Source: JBHGYD01 sp041920415
GTDB taxonomy: Bacteria > Bacillota > Bacilli > Bacillales > Anoxybacillaceae
Length of the DNA: 14,208 nucleotides
Direction of reading: 5' to 3'
Assembly: GCA_041920415.1 (NCBI GenBank)
Contig: JBHGYD010000045.1
Location: 1 to 14,208, forward strand
The number at the start of each line of letters is the position of its first letter. Position 1 is the stretch's first letter. Shown one piece after another: positions 5,212 to 13,330 of the stretch. A program made the position numbers and the translations under genes. The notes under the pieces were generated by a model. It had not been told where the DNA came from and ran no database searches. It saw only the letters and a program-made list of their open reading frames with translations.

Positions 5212-7608
5212 TTATATTTTCACGCGTTTCAAACGAAGCGCGTTTGTCACGACAGATACGGAACTAAATGCCATTGCCGCTCCAGCAACCCAAGGCTCCA
5301 ATAATCCAGCAGCGGCTACAGGAATGCCAATCGTATTATAAAACAAAGCCCAGAACAGGTTTTGCCGAATGTTTTTCATTGTTTTGCGGCTTAACTCGAT
5401 CGATTTCGGGATATGGACTAAATCTCCGCCGACCAAGGTAACATCGGCCGTTTCGATGGCGACATCCGCTCCTGTGCCGATGGCCATACCAATATCTGCT
5501 TTCGCAAGAGCGGGAGCATCATTTATCCCATCGCCGACCATCGCCACTCGTTTTCCTTGTTTTTGGAGCTCTTCGACGATTTTCGCTTTGTCTTCAGGAA
5601 GCACCTCTGCGTAGACATGGTCGATATGGACCTGCTTCGCAATCGCTTCCGCTGTCCGTTTATTGTCTCCTGTTACCATGTACACTTCTATACCCATTTG
5701 TTTCAATGTTTGAATGGCTTCTTTTGAACTTTCTTTTACCGTATCAGCGACAGCAATGATGCCAGCAAGCTGCCCATCAATGGCAACTAACATGGCGGTT
5801 TTTCCCTGTTTTTCAAGATCTACCATTTTATCTTCATGCATGGAAATCTCTACAGATCGTTCTTTCATCAGTTTTCGCGTTCCAACAAGGACATTTTTTC
5901 CATCAATGGTAGCTTCAATTCCGTGACCGGTAATGGCGGAGAAATGCTCTAGTGGCTTAACAGAAATCGCTCGTTTCTTCCCATATTCCACAATCGCATG
6001 AGCCAGCGGATGTTCAGAAGCGCTCTCGGCGGAAACGGCATAATCGAGCATGTTTTCTCGGAATTCCAGCACATCTGTTACTTCTGGTTTTCCTTTTGTC
6101 ACTGTTCCTGTTTTATCCAGTAATACTGCATTGATTTTATGCGTTCCCTCTAGGTATTCACCTCCTTTAAAGAGGATTCCCTTTTCTGCACCTTTACCTG
6201 TACCGACCATAATGGATGTCGGTGTTGCAAGGCCAAGCGCACAAGGACACGCAATAACGAGAACCGCAATGGCCACCTCAAGCGCTTTTGGTAAGTCACC
6301 CGGCGCAACAAAGAAGTACCATGTAATGAATGCAACGACAGCAATTCCTACAACAATTGGTACGAAAATACCCGAAATGACATCAGCCATACGCTGAATC
6401 GGTGCTTTCGAGCCTTGTGCCTCTTCTACGATTTTAATGATATTGGCAAGTGCTGTATCTTTCCCTACCTTTTCTGCACGAATGGTTAGCACGCCATTTT
6501 TATTAATGGTTGCTCCGATAACAGAGTCGCCTTCCTTTTTATCAACAGGAATGGATTCACCGGTAATCATCGATTCGTCTACGGAGGATACTCCAGCGAT
6601 TACGGTACCGTCTACTGGGATTTTTTCTCCCGGCTTGACGAGAATGGTATCACCTATCACAACTTCCTCCAGCGGAACTCTTATTTCTTGCCCATTACGG
6701 ATGACCAGAGCTTCTTTTGCCTGCAAGCTCAACAGCTTAGAGATGGCTTCTGTTGTTCGCCCTTTCGCTAGCGATTCAAAGTATTTTCCGACAAGCACAA
6801 GCGTAATCAGCACGGCACTCGTTTCAAAATACAATCTGGGCATATATTCGGGATTTCCTAATGTTTTGAAAGCTTCGTACAAGCTGTAAAAGTAAGCTGC
6901 CGATGTTCCAAGCGCTACTAGTACATCCATGTTAGCACTCTTATTTCGTAATACCCGATATGCACCTACATAAAAGGGACCGCCGATGTAGAATTGAACG
7001 GGTGTAGCCAAAAGAAGCTGGAACCACGGATTCATCAAAATGTGCGGTATCGGTAAACCTATATCAAAAGGCATATGAGCAATCATCGTATAAAGCAGAG
7101 GCAGCGATAAGATGATGGAAATGGCGAGTTGCTGTTGTTTTTGTTTAAGCAACTCTTCTTTCCGACCTGCATGATCTTGTTCTTCGTTTCGGATCTGCCC
7201 TTTGTACCCAAGCTTTTTGATTTTCTCTAAAATGTCTTCGACAGATGTAATGCCTTCATTGTATTCTACAACCGCACTGTTTGTCGCCAAGTTTACAGCA
7301 GCGCTTGTCACGCCTTCCATACGATTTAACCCTTTTTCAATCCGTGTCGCACATGCCGCGCATGTCATACCTTCAATATCTAGTGTCACTTTTTCGGTCG
7401 CAACGCCATACCCTAAATTCTCAATTTTCGTTTGGATATCGGCTATGCTTTGTTTCGATGGATCATATTTAATCGTTGCTTTTTCCATCGCCAAATTGAC
7501 ATTCGCCTCTACCCCTTCCATCTTGTTCAACACTTTCTCTATACGATTGGAGCAAGCGGCGCATGTCATGCCGGTTACCCTAAGTGTAACGAGCTTTTGT
7601 TCACCCAT
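5212..7608 (-). CDS. copA: Cu(I)-exporting P1B-type ATPase CopA
   Basis: This 798-residue membrane pump uses ATP to export Cu(I). Two N-terminal metal-binding domains carry GMTCAAC (C16/C19 and C83/C86). The membrane copper site is CPC at 454-456 with FYNTIG and MAFSSVSVVTN near the C-terminus, the P1B-1 pattern that predicts Cu(I). The phosphorylated aspartate is D498 in DKTGT, the nucleotide-domain HP pair is 533-534, the actuator TGES is present, and GDGINDAP is at 692-699. The ATG at 7608 has an AAGGAG-rich upstream region. It begins 18 nt after csoR ends and is co-transcribed with it. No inactivating change is seen. Confidence 0.97.
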   Translation of the reverse strand: MGEQKLVTLRVTGMTCAACSNRIEKVLNKMEGVEANVNLAMEKATIKYDPSKQSIADIQTKIENLGYGVATEKVTLDIEGMTCAACATRIEKGLNRMEGVTSAAVNLATNSAVVEYNEGITSVEDILEKIKKLGYKGQIRNEEQDHAGRKEELLKQKQQQLAISIILSLPLLYTMIAHMPFDIGLPIPHILMNPWFQLLLATPVQFYIGGPFYVGAYRVLRNKSANMDVLVALGTSAAYFYSLYEAFKTLGNPEYMPRLYFETSAVLITLVLVGKYFESLAKGRTTEAISKLLSLQAKEALVIRNGQEIRVPLEEVVIGDTILVKPGEKIPVDGTVIAGVSSVDESMITGESIPVDKKEGDSVIGATINKNGVLTIRAEKVGKDTALANIIKIVEEAQGSKAPIQRMADVISGIFVPIVVGIAVVAFITWYFFVAPGDLPKALEVAIAVLVIACPCALGLATPTSIMVGTGKGAEKGILFKGGEYLEGTHKINAVLLDKTGTVTKGKPEVTDVLEFRENMLDYAVSAESASEHPLAHAIVEYGKKRAISVKPLEHFSAITGHGIEATIDGKNVLVGTRKLMKERSVEISMHEDKMVDLEKQGKTAMLVAIDGQLAGIIAVADTVKESSKEAIQTLKQMGIEVYMVTGDNKRTAEAIAKQVHIDHVYAEVLPEDKAKIVEELQKQGKRVAMVGDGINDAPALAKADIGMAIGTGADVAIETADVTLVGGDLVHIPKSIELSRKTMKNIRQNLFWALFYNTIGIPVAAAGLLEPWVAGAAMAFSSVSVVTNALRLKRVKI

Positions 7609-7626
7609 AAAGCATTCCTCACTCCT

Positions 7627-7944
7627 TTACTTTGAGAATTGCTTAATGACATCCATTAATTCCCGAATGGATTCTTCTCCATTTCCTTCGCGGATCGCTT
7701 TGGAAACGCAATGATTGACATGACGTTCCAGCAAGTTCAACCCGACTTTGTTTAGCGCGGCTTGAATCGCGGAAATTTGAACCAAAACATCAATACAGTA
7801 CCGATTATCCTCGACCATCTTTTGCACACCGCGTACTTGCCCTTCAATACGCTTCAAGCGCTTGATGATGCTTTCGATTTCTTCTTCGGTTCGCGGAACC
7901 ATTTTGGCATTTATATTGTTATTTTCACATTGATTTTGATTCAC
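7627..7944 (-). CDS. csoR: Copper-sensing repressor CsoR
   Basis: This all-helical 105-residue repressor releases DNA when it binds Cu(I). The C-H-C copper set is C50 (NRYCIDVL), H75 and C79 (RHVNHC), and RLKRIEGQVRG near the N-terminus is the family's basic DNA-binding helix. The open frame reaches a GTG at 7953, but AGAGGTGA overlaps it; the GTG at 7944, 6 nt further, is the likely start. An extra cysteine near the N-terminus (C6) is not part of the known site. It heads the operon behind a promoter with a matching operator, so it is autoregulated. Confidence 0.95.
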   Translation of the reverse strand: MNQNQCENNNINAKMVPRTEEEIESIIKRLKRIEGQVRGVQKMVEDNRYCIDVLVQISAIQAALNKVGLNLLERHVNHCVSKAIREGNGEESIRELMDVIKQFSK

Positions 7945-7976
7945 TGGTATCACCTCAATGATTATCTTTTAAATAC

Positions 7977-8005
7977 ATTATACCGGTAGTGGGTATAAAA
8001 TACAA
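7977..8005 (-). promoter_or_regulatory. Cop operon promoter with CsoR operator in the spacer
   Basis: A -35 TTGTAT (8005-8000) and a perfect -10 TATAAT (7982-7977) are spaced by 17 bp. TATACC (7979-7984) and GGTATA (7992-7997) form an inverted repeat in and next to that spacer, with the central GGTAGTG giving the G/C-rich core typical of CsoR sites. Repressor bound here would occlude RNA polymerase until copper is present. Confidence 0.9.
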
Positions 8006-8040
8006 TTGATATGATTGGCGGTAAAAAGTATATTTCTTTA

Positions 8041-8070
8041 AAGGATAGCGTTAAAATACCCTTCTTTTTT
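8041..8070. terminator. Hairpin between the lipoprotein and csoR
   Basis: AAGGATA (8041-8047) pairs with TACCCTT (8057-8063) with one G-T pair. The T run (8064-8070) is on the plus strand. On the minus strand, which carries the transcription, the tail is TAAAG, so termination after the lipoprotein gene may be leaky. Confidence 0.4.
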
Positions 8071-8072
8071 AT

Positions 8073-9035
8073 TTACCATGATAGTCTTGTCCAGCTTTCA
8101 CCATTATTTTTTGTCATGAAAATATCCCTGTTCATGGTGGCGATCACAATTTCCTTCTCCTTTGTCGGATTAGAGGCCATATACATGATATGGTCTTTTT
8201 CATCAAGTGCAGGAACAGAAAGAACTTCCTCCTGTTTTGAATCTAATGATTGTTTGATAAGTATAGGCTTATTGTTCTCTACAGCAGCAAATAAAATTGA
8301 TTTTTCTTGGAAGACAAAAGTCGTCGTATTTAGCTTTCGAGTAAACCGTTCAAACGTATTTCCATTATCTTTTGAAACGAAAATTCCTTCAGGCGTACTA
8401 ATTCCGACCATATTTTCGTCCGTTGGATGGGCAGCAATCGTTCCTGCAGAAGTTTGCGGTAGACCATTTAATTGACTTTGCGACCACGTTTTGCCGTCGT
8501 CTTTACTATAAAATACCCCTTGTCCTAGCGTTTTGTTTTCTTCTTGATTAACGACATAAATCGTATGGCTTTTATAGCCCACTGTCATGTAATGAAAATC
8601 GGATTCTTTATAGAATCCTAGGTTCATCAGCGTTTGTCCATTATCAAAACTTTTTACAAGACCAAGAGGATTTCCTAGAGATGAACCCTCTTCTGGATGC
8701 CCCGATGAATAAAATCCATCGTCTGTTGCAGAAAAGCCCATATAATCATGTTTATTGGAAGTCGTTTCATACCACTTATTATTTTGATAAACAAGTAAAC
8801 CTTCATGTGTAGCAAAGTAAATGACATTTTGGTTGCCTGCATAACCGATTCCATGTAAATGTTCGAACTTTCCTTCTTTTTTTTCCTTAAAGAAAGGGTT
8901 ATTTGTAACAGATATGTTGGATTTTGCTTGATCTTTGCTAGTAATAAAGGTCTGTTCTTTTTCATTGAATGATGAACAAGCGCTTAAAAGAAGAATGGTC
9001 GATGTAATTATCACAGCTTTCGTTATTTTTTTCAT
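8073..9035 (-). CDS. Asp-box (BNR) repeat lipoprotein, F510_1955 type
   Basis: This 320-residue surface lipoprotein has a basic, hydrophobic signal peptide and lipobox LSAC with C20 as the lipidated residue. The body is a predicted beta-propeller with Asp-box turns at residues 129-136 (SFDNGQTL), 177-184 (SKDDGKTW), 221-228 (SKDNGNTF) and 308-315 (TKNNGESW). These proteins are often labelled glycosyl hydrolase on fold alone; I see no basis for a sugar substrate. The HLHGIGY stretch (59-65) is a further family-like element. An identical 18-bp element lies upstream here and before the kinase gene, so the neighbouring two-component system probably controls it. A role in envelope metal or stress response is inference. 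Confidence 0.85.
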   Translation of the reverse strand: MKKITKAVIITSTILLLSACSSFNEKEQTFITSKDQAKSNISVTNNPFFKEKKEGKFEHLHGIGYAGNQNVIYFATHEGLLVYQNNKWYETTSNKHDYMGFSATDDGFYSSGHPEEGSSLGNPLGLVKSFDNGQTLMNLGFYKESDFHYMTVGYKSHTIYVVNQEENKTLGQGVFYSKDDGKTWSQSQLNGLPQTSAGTIAAHPTDENMVGISTPEGIFVSKDNGNTFERFTRKLNTTTFVFQEKSILFAAVENNKPILIKQSLDSKQEEVLSVPALDEKDHIMYMASNPTKEKEIVIATMNRDIFMTKNNGESWTRLSW

Positions 9036-9075
9036 TGCTGATTACCCCTTTTTGTGTATGAAGTAGACATAGTAC

Positions 9076-9109
9076 ATTTTATAGCAGAAATATTTGCAGA
9101 ATTTATGGA
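9076..9109 (-). promoter_or_regulatory. Lipoprotein promoter with an 18-bp element shared with the kinase gene
   Basis: TCCATAAATTCTGCAAAT (9109-9092) is followed after 8 bp by TATAAAAT (9083-9076), a likely -10. The element is identical to 11994-11977. Here TTCTGC occurs twice, 11 bp apart (within 9103-9085), resembling the direct repeats bound by OmpR/PhoB regulators. No good -35 hexamer is seen, which fits activator dependence. Confidence 0.55.
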
Positions 9110-9135
9110 GTTTGTTTCTCTGGATATGATATTTG

Positions 9136-9723
9136 TCACTCTTCATAAACCTCTCTAGGTTTTGTTGGTTTGAGCTTTTTTTGATTGATTTTCTTCCAAG
9201 TAAAAAGGAATAAAAAAACAGACAAAAATGTTAATATTACTTTACCTTGCCATGTCCAATTCATCAATTGATAAACCGAATAGGCTTCTAAAAGTAAGGC
9301 AGGTATTTTCCCTATTGAGCTAGCAATCATAAAGATAAGTAAGGAGGTTTTTCCTATCGCTGTAACAAAGGTCACTACTCCTGACGGAACAAAAGGAAGA
9401 AGCCGCAAAGATAGAACAAGAAAAAAGGCTTCTAAACCTTTTGCTTCAAGCAAACGTCTGACTTTCGGGTGAGAAAATAACTTGAATTCAGAAAGCTTTT
9501 TGAATCCTTTACGATATAAAATAAAGGAGATAATTGCTCCGATTGCTTCCCCTGCAAAAGATAAAAAGGTGCCTTTCCAAAACCCGAACACGGTCAAATT
9601 GGCAGCCGTTAGAAAAACGCTTGGTACAAGTCCTAAAATGCTGATCAAAATATTTATAATGATACTAATAAGGTAAGCAACATTTTCATATGTGTTGAGT
9701 AGTATAATGATTTGCTCTTTCAT
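9136..9723 (-). CDS. VTT-domain (TVP38/TMEM64, DedA superfamily) membrane protein
   Basis: This 195-residue integral membrane protein has about five hydrophobic segments and a basic cytoplasmic tail. VTT hallmarks are the N-terminal GLVPSVFLTAANLTVFGFWKG segment, the SFAGEAIGAIISFILYRKGF helix with a terminal arginine, and the re-entrant motif LRLLPFVPSG at about 106-115. Related proteins act in membrane lipid scrambling, undecaprenyl phosphate recycling and envelope homeostasis; the specific job here is unknown. It starts at ATG 9723, 12 nt after the response regulator, and is co-transcribed. About 100 nt separate it from the lipoprotein gene, which has its own promoter-like element. Confidence 0.85.
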   Translation of the reverse strand: MKEQIIILLNTYENVAYLISIIINILISILGLVPSVFLTAANLTVFGFWKGTFLSFAGEAIGAIISFILYRKGFKKLSEFKLFSHPKVRRLLEAKGLEAFFLVLSLRLLPFVPSGVVTFVTAIGKTSLLIFMIASSIGKIPALLLEAYSVYQLMNWTWQGKVILTFLSVFLFLFTWKKINQKKLKPTKPREVYEE

Positions 9724-9735
9724 CCTCTTCTCCCC

Positions 9736-10407
9736 TTATGCCTCCCATTTATATCCTACTCCCCAAACGGTTTGCAGAAATTGATCGATCGGAAAACCAA
9801 CTTGTCTCAGCTTTTCTCTAATATTTTTTACATGAGAGTCTATTGTACGCTCTTCTGTATTTGCGTTATATCCCCATAATGACACGATGATTTGTTCTCT
9901 GCTAAACACTCTGCTTGGATTTTTCAGAAAAAGCCCTAGTACAGCAAACTCTTTCGGTGTTAGAAAAATAGGTTGGTTGTTATATTGGACTTTATGTTGG
10001 TCTTCATCCCAAACTAAACCTTGAAACTCAATTTTCGAATGTTTTCCTACTGAGCGGCGTAGTACAGCCTCTATTCGAGCAAGCAACTCGGATTCGTCAA
10101 ATGGCTTCGTAATATAGTCATCCGCTCCGATTTTCAGTCCTTGGACGATATCTGTTGTTTGATCTCGTGCCGTTACCATGATGATCGGGACGTTAGAAAA
10201 TTCCCGAATTCGCTTGCACGTTTCCCAACCATCCATCTCCGGCATCATAATATCTAACAGCACTAAATCAGCGTGATGATGTTCTAAGTACTGGATCGCT
10301 GATAACCCTAATTCACACTTTACGCAATGATATCCTTTCGGTGAAAGATAAAGATCAAGTAAATCTAACATTCGTTTTTCATCGTCAACCAGTAAAATCG
10401 TGTACAA
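9736..10407 (-). CDS. OmpR/PhoB-family response regulator
   Basis: This protein of about 223 residues is a two-domain transcription regulator. The receiver domain has the acidic pair in LLVDDE, the phospho-acceptor aspartate in LVLLDIMMPEMDG, the switch threonine in MVTARD and lysine in ITKPFDE. The winged-helix domain follows from about residue 130, with LTPKEFAVLGLFLKNP, SREQIIVSLWG and ERTIDSHVKNIREKL, ending VWGVGYKWEA. An ATG at 10413 overlaps the kinase stop as ATGA, but it sits 1 nt from GGAGG; the TTG at 10407 is 7 nt away and better placed. It is partnered with the kinase encoded immediately upstream. Confidence 0.92.
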   Translation of the reverse strand: MYTILLVDDEKRMLDLLDLYLSPKGYHCVKCELGLSAIQYLEHHHADLVLLDIMMPEMDGWETCKRIREFSNVPIIMVTARDQTTDIVQGLKIGADDYITKPFDESELLARIEAVLRRSVGKHSKIEFQGLVWDEDQHKVQYNNQPIFLTPKEFAVLGLFLKNPSRVFSREQIIVSLWGYNANTEERTIDSHVKNIREKLRQVGFPIDQFLQTVWGVGYKWEA

Positions 10408-10409
10408 GC

Positions 10410-11780
10410 TCATCCCTCCGGTAATGTAATGATCATGTTTGTTCCTTTTCCATATTCACTTGCGGCATAAATCGAGCCTCCGTGCGCTTCCACAATTTCC
10501 TTGGCGATGGCCAGCCCCAGTCCTGTTCCGCCGCTGGTTCTTGATCTTGATTTATCCACTCGGTAAAACCGTTCAAAAATATGAGGCAAATCCTCTTCAG
10601 GAATCCCTCTGCCTTCGTCTGAAACAATAATCACAATGTTCTTTTTCTCTGCCCTTACATCAATAGAAACGGTAGAACCTTGATCAGCATATTTTAAAGC
10701 ATTGTCTAACAAATTTATCATCACTTGCTCAAAATGCTTTTGATCTATATGGACGGTAATGTTTCCATCACAATAACATACAAGAGACATTTTTTTAGCC
10801 TGAAAAGCAGGATGCATTTTGTCATGCAATTTTTTTAAAAAAGAGCATAAGTTTGTAGGTGCCTTATGGATTTGAAATGAATGTTGATCCATCTTCGCTA
10901 ATTCGAAAAGATCTTTCACCAATTTTTGTATATGCTCTGCTTCTTCATAGATAATGGACAAATATCGATTTCTCTCTTCTTCCTCAATGTTTGGTCTCCT
11001 AGCTATATCAGCATATCCTTTAACATAAGTGAGAGGGGTACGAAGCTCATGAGAAATACTGGCAAGAAATTCGTTTCTTTCTTTTTTTAAGTATTCTAAA
11101 TCCCTCGCCAATGTTTGAATGGCTTTCCCTAATTCCGCCAATTCGTCCCCCCCTTTCACTTGCAAACGAACAGAAAAATCACCTTTGCTCAATTTTTCGG
11201 TCGCCTCTTTCATGCGAATGAGAGGAATGGTAATGACTCTTGATAAGAAAGCAATGGTGATAATCGTTAAAAATACAGAAAGAATTCCAACCATAATGAA
11301 ATGGTGCTTTAACTTATAAATCATGTTTTGAATGGAATCCGTATTTTGAAACATATAGACATACCCTTTTATCTTGCCATTAATCCGAATCGGGCTTACT
11401 GTTGAAATATGCGACTCTTTTTGCCAATTTTTTTGCACAATCATTCCACTATGGGGAATGTTCTTATTTGCTTTTTTTATGATTCTTTTAGCAAATGGTA
11501 AAATATGATCTGAAAAATACAATATCTTCCCATTTTCATTTGTAATAACGACATCCGTTTCCGCTTCAGACTCCATCATGGTGACATGTTCTAACGTAGA
11601 AGGGTTATAACTTTTTTCTAACACATCGCGATGATTATTCCCTCTTGCTAACAGTTGCTCAAATTCCTCATTAATTCTAGAATTAACAAGAGTAACATAT
11701 AATGACGCAAATAAAATCGTTTCTATTCCTAATACGAATACAAAAAATAATAGTCCTAATTTAAACGAAATTTTCCTCAT
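10410..11780 (-). CDS. Membrane sensor histidine kinase
   Basis: This 456-residue kinase has a transmembrane segment at about 6-30, an extracytoplasmic sensor of about 125 residues, a second segment at about 160-180, HAMP to about 233, the HisKA domain with H244 (SISHELRTPL), and the ATPase domain with N box MINLLDNALKYA, G1 DEGRGIP (388-394) and G2 GGTGLGLA (417-424). The sensor carries two histidines and several methionines (HVTMM around 65-69), which would suit metal sensing but prove nothing. The start at 11780 follows AAGGAAGGG. Kinase before regulator is the reverse of the commoner order. It heads an operon with the regulator and VTT gene. Confidence 0.92.
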   Translation of the reverse strand: MRKISFKLGLLFFVFVLGIETILFASLYVTLVNSRINEEFEQLLARGNNHRDVLEKSYNPSTLEHVTMMESEAETDVVITNENGKILYFSDHILPFAKRIIKKANKNIPHSGMIVQKNWQKESHISTVSPIRINGKIKGYVYMFQNTDSIQNMIYKLKHHFIMVGILSVFLTIITIAFLSRVITIPLIRMKEATEKLSKGDFSVRLQVKGGDELAELGKAIQTLARDLEYLKKERNEFLASISHELRTPLTYVKGYADIARRPNIEEEERNRYLSIIYEEAEHIQKLVKDLFELAKMDQHSFQIHKAPTNLCSFLKKLHDKMHPAFQAKKMSLVCYCDGNITVHIDQKHFEQVMINLLDNALKYADQGSTVSIDVRAEKKNIVIIVSDEGRGIPEEDLPHIFERFYRVDKSRSRTSGGTGLGLAIAKEIVEAHGGSIYAASEYGKGTNMIITLPEG

Positions 11781-11962
11781 TTTTGTCCCTTCCTTATTAG
11801 CTCATTAACTTCCATATAGTTTAGAAAAGCTGTTTTTTGATCTCTTTTTCGTTTATTCGGAGTGATTAAATCAAACTTCTCTGAATGACATTAATTTATA
11901 AATATCTGTATGTTTTCTTTGTTTATGCCTTTGGGACGATTGATAAAGGAGAGATAGTTTTT

Positions 11963-11994
11963 ATTTTATAAACTAAATTTGCAGAATTTATGGA
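11963..11994 (-). promoter_or_regulatory. Kinase operon promoter region with the shared 18-bp element
   Basis: The 18-bp element (11994-11977) identical to that before the lipoprotein is followed after 6 bp by TATAAAAT (11970-11963). The predicted leader to the kinase start is about 180 nt. Autoregulation by the encoded response regulator is the simplest explanation. The spacing to the -10 differs by 2 bp from the lipoprotein copy. Confidence 0.55.
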
Positions 11995-12034
11995 TTTTAA
12001 TAAATTGTAACTGTTGGGAACGATTTCACTTTTA

Positions 12035-12078
12035 TTGTGAAATTTATCACAACAAATCCGTATTCTTACTGCTATCAT
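12035..12078 (+). promoter_or_regulatory. Fnr/Crp-type site with an extended -10 promoter
   Basis: TTGTGAAATTTATCACAA (12035-12052) has perfect TTGTGA/TCACAA arms and the TGTGA-N6-TCACA form used by Fnr/ArcR/Crp proteins in Bacillaceae. A TGC-TATCAT extended -10 (12070-12078) predicts a start near 12085, placing the site at -41.5, the class II activator position. The gene downstream is decayed. The site could also act leftward on the kinase operon at about -85. Confidence 0.65.
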
Positions 12079-12102
12079 AGCCATTTTCAATAGAAAAAAG
12101 CC

Positions 12103-12296
12103 ATGTTCCCCTTATTGACAGTATTTAATTTGCTTTAAGCCGATTGCGAGGTTACTTCTCAAAAAAATCTGCTACTTCAGAGGAGAATGAACAAAATATA
12201 CAGTCTGCAACAGCTACAAAAGGGACAAGAAACGAAAAATATTATTTTACTGCTAATAAAGGCAAAATTTCGTCCACTCTTTCGCCGGGAAGCTGA
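12103..12296 (+). pseudogene. Lipoprotein N-terminal remnant
   Basis: ATG at 12103 gives MFPLLTVFNL. After a one-base frame change, the frame from 12129 reads FALSRLRGYFSKKSATSEENEQ and runs to a TGA at 12294. The pattern is that of a lipoprotein signal (ALSGLAGC) whose glycine, alanine and cysteine have mutated, followed by the usual Ser/Glu/Gln-rich linker and YYFTANKG. It lies right after the Fnr-type promoter, so the lost gene may have served anaerobic respiration. The protein itself cannot be named. Confidence 0.45.
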
Positions 12297-12598
12297 ATAA
12301 AAGTGCGTTTCTTAATTCAAGTATCGCCACCCGTTAGCACAACAAAGAAACTTCCTTAACATTATCAAAATTAAAATCAAGTCAGTGGCTTACTGGGTTG
12401 TTTAGAAGATATTTTTGCTTTAGTTTTTTTGATTATTTAGCACATAGTTCTATTTTTAGAATCTCTAAAACAAACGAACAGTGATTGCTTATGATTTAAC
12501 ACAATCAATCAGTAAATTTTTTGACAGCTGGAGAGATGTTTTTTCATAGATATTGCAGCCATCCCTATGGTACGATAACAATCTCATACTATAAATAT
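12297..12598. other. Stretch without an identifiable gene
   Basis: AT-rich sequence with stops in all frames. Short pieces look coding-like, such as SVAYWVV near 12385 and SISKFFDSWRDVFS near 12510, but none has a start signal or enough length. It is probably decayed coding DNA. Confidence 0.5.
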
Positions 12599-12996
12599 TT
12601 AATACACGAAACAAAAACGTTTCACATACTCATAATCTGGGCGAAGTTTTAAAATGTATTTGAAATAAGCTCTTGCCCGTTCGTAATCCTTTTTTGTTCG
12701 TACACTTGACCAAATTTTTTCACAACTGCCCAAATGCCTGTTGACTCTTGATTGATTTGGTTTTTCTCCCTGTCCGCACACTCCATAACATGCCGCTAAT
12801 TTATACGATAATCTAAATTTCCTGGTTCTTTTTGATACAGTTCTTCATATAAATAAACGCAACGCTTCCTCGTACTTTTTTCATGGCTAAGTGCTTACGG
12901 CTGTCGCAAAGCTTTCCTAGCGTATATCCCCAATCATTGCTCCTTCAATCTGTTCGATTTTCTGATACAAACTTTTCAATTAAACATCTTCCCCAG
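12599..12996 (-). pseudogene. Broken tetratricopeptide-repeat gene
   Basis: Read leftward across several frames, the pieces are LYQKIEQIEGAMIG, LGKLCDSRKHLAMKK, YEELYQKEPGNLDYR, KLAACYGVCGQGEK and DYERARAYFKYILKLRPDY. Together these resemble TPR units (the A-x-x-Y-F/L and P-D-Y/N patterns). At least two or three frame changes and a stop at 12599 separate them; one lies near 12800, where AAATTAGCGGCATG changes frame. No start is intact. The only open piece longer than 50 codons is 12599-12781. It lies after the terminator of the next cluster, so it was probably a separate unit. Confidence 0.6.
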
Positions 12997-13001
12997 TTAA
13001 A

Positions 13002-13330
13002 CTAAAAAAGAAGAAGATCAAATGGACCTTCTTCTTGAATACTTTGGTTGATAGATAGGCTCCTACTGCTATCTTGAAAATATTGAAATTGTAGAACGTG
13101 CAAATTTGAAACATTCGAAGAAATGGCTTTTACTCCTTCTATCAGTAGAGCATTTTTTACATCATGAGCGTTTATTTTGAATGACGAAATGAACTTTTTA
13201 TTTGGGAAAGTTTATTTTGTAAGTTTGCATGATCACGTTTCATTTGACTAAGACGATTCGTTACAACTTTTTTTCCATATCCATGTGGTGCGGAGGCGAT
13301 TAATATTACATTTTCTTTATAATTGTTCAT
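13002..13330 (-). pseudogene. Small unknown gene interrupted by a one-base frameshift
   Basis: ATG at 13330 follows AGGAGG at 8 nt and overlaps the end of the upstream gene by 14 nt, so the two were translationally coupled. The frame gives 52 residues (MNNYKENVILIASAPHGYGKK...) to a TAA at 13174-13172. Adding one A in the run at 13199-13195 (minus strand) restores a frame of about 108 residues to the TAG at 13004-13002, through FISSFKINAHDVKNALL and HVLQFQYFQDSSR. That continuity shows a recent slippage or a programmed shift. The protein is not recognised. The middle of the first part is charged and probably helical. Confidence 0.6.
13004..13036 (-). terminator. Terminator overlapping the end of the frameshifted gene
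   Basis: AAGAAGAAG (13008-13016) pairs with CTTCTTCTT (13028-13036), and on the minus strand the stem runs into TTTTTAG. The hairpin lies within the last codons of the frame-restored gene, an economical arrangement. Confidence 0.65.

Noticed and set aside
6437..6889. Plus-strand open frame of 150 codons, and others at 5369-5614, 5714-5926, 6050-6397 and 7202-7714
   Set aside because: All are antisense to copA, rich in Ser/Thr/Pro from reversed codons, and lack start signals.
8011..8475. Plus-strand open frame of 154 codons
   Set aside because: It overlaps the lipoprotein gene antisense and has no recognisable domain; the hairpin at 8041-8070 lies inside it.
12115..12145. TTGACA at 12115 as a promoter -35
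   Set aside because: No acceptable -10 lies at 16-18 bp, and it falls inside the lipoprotein remnant.
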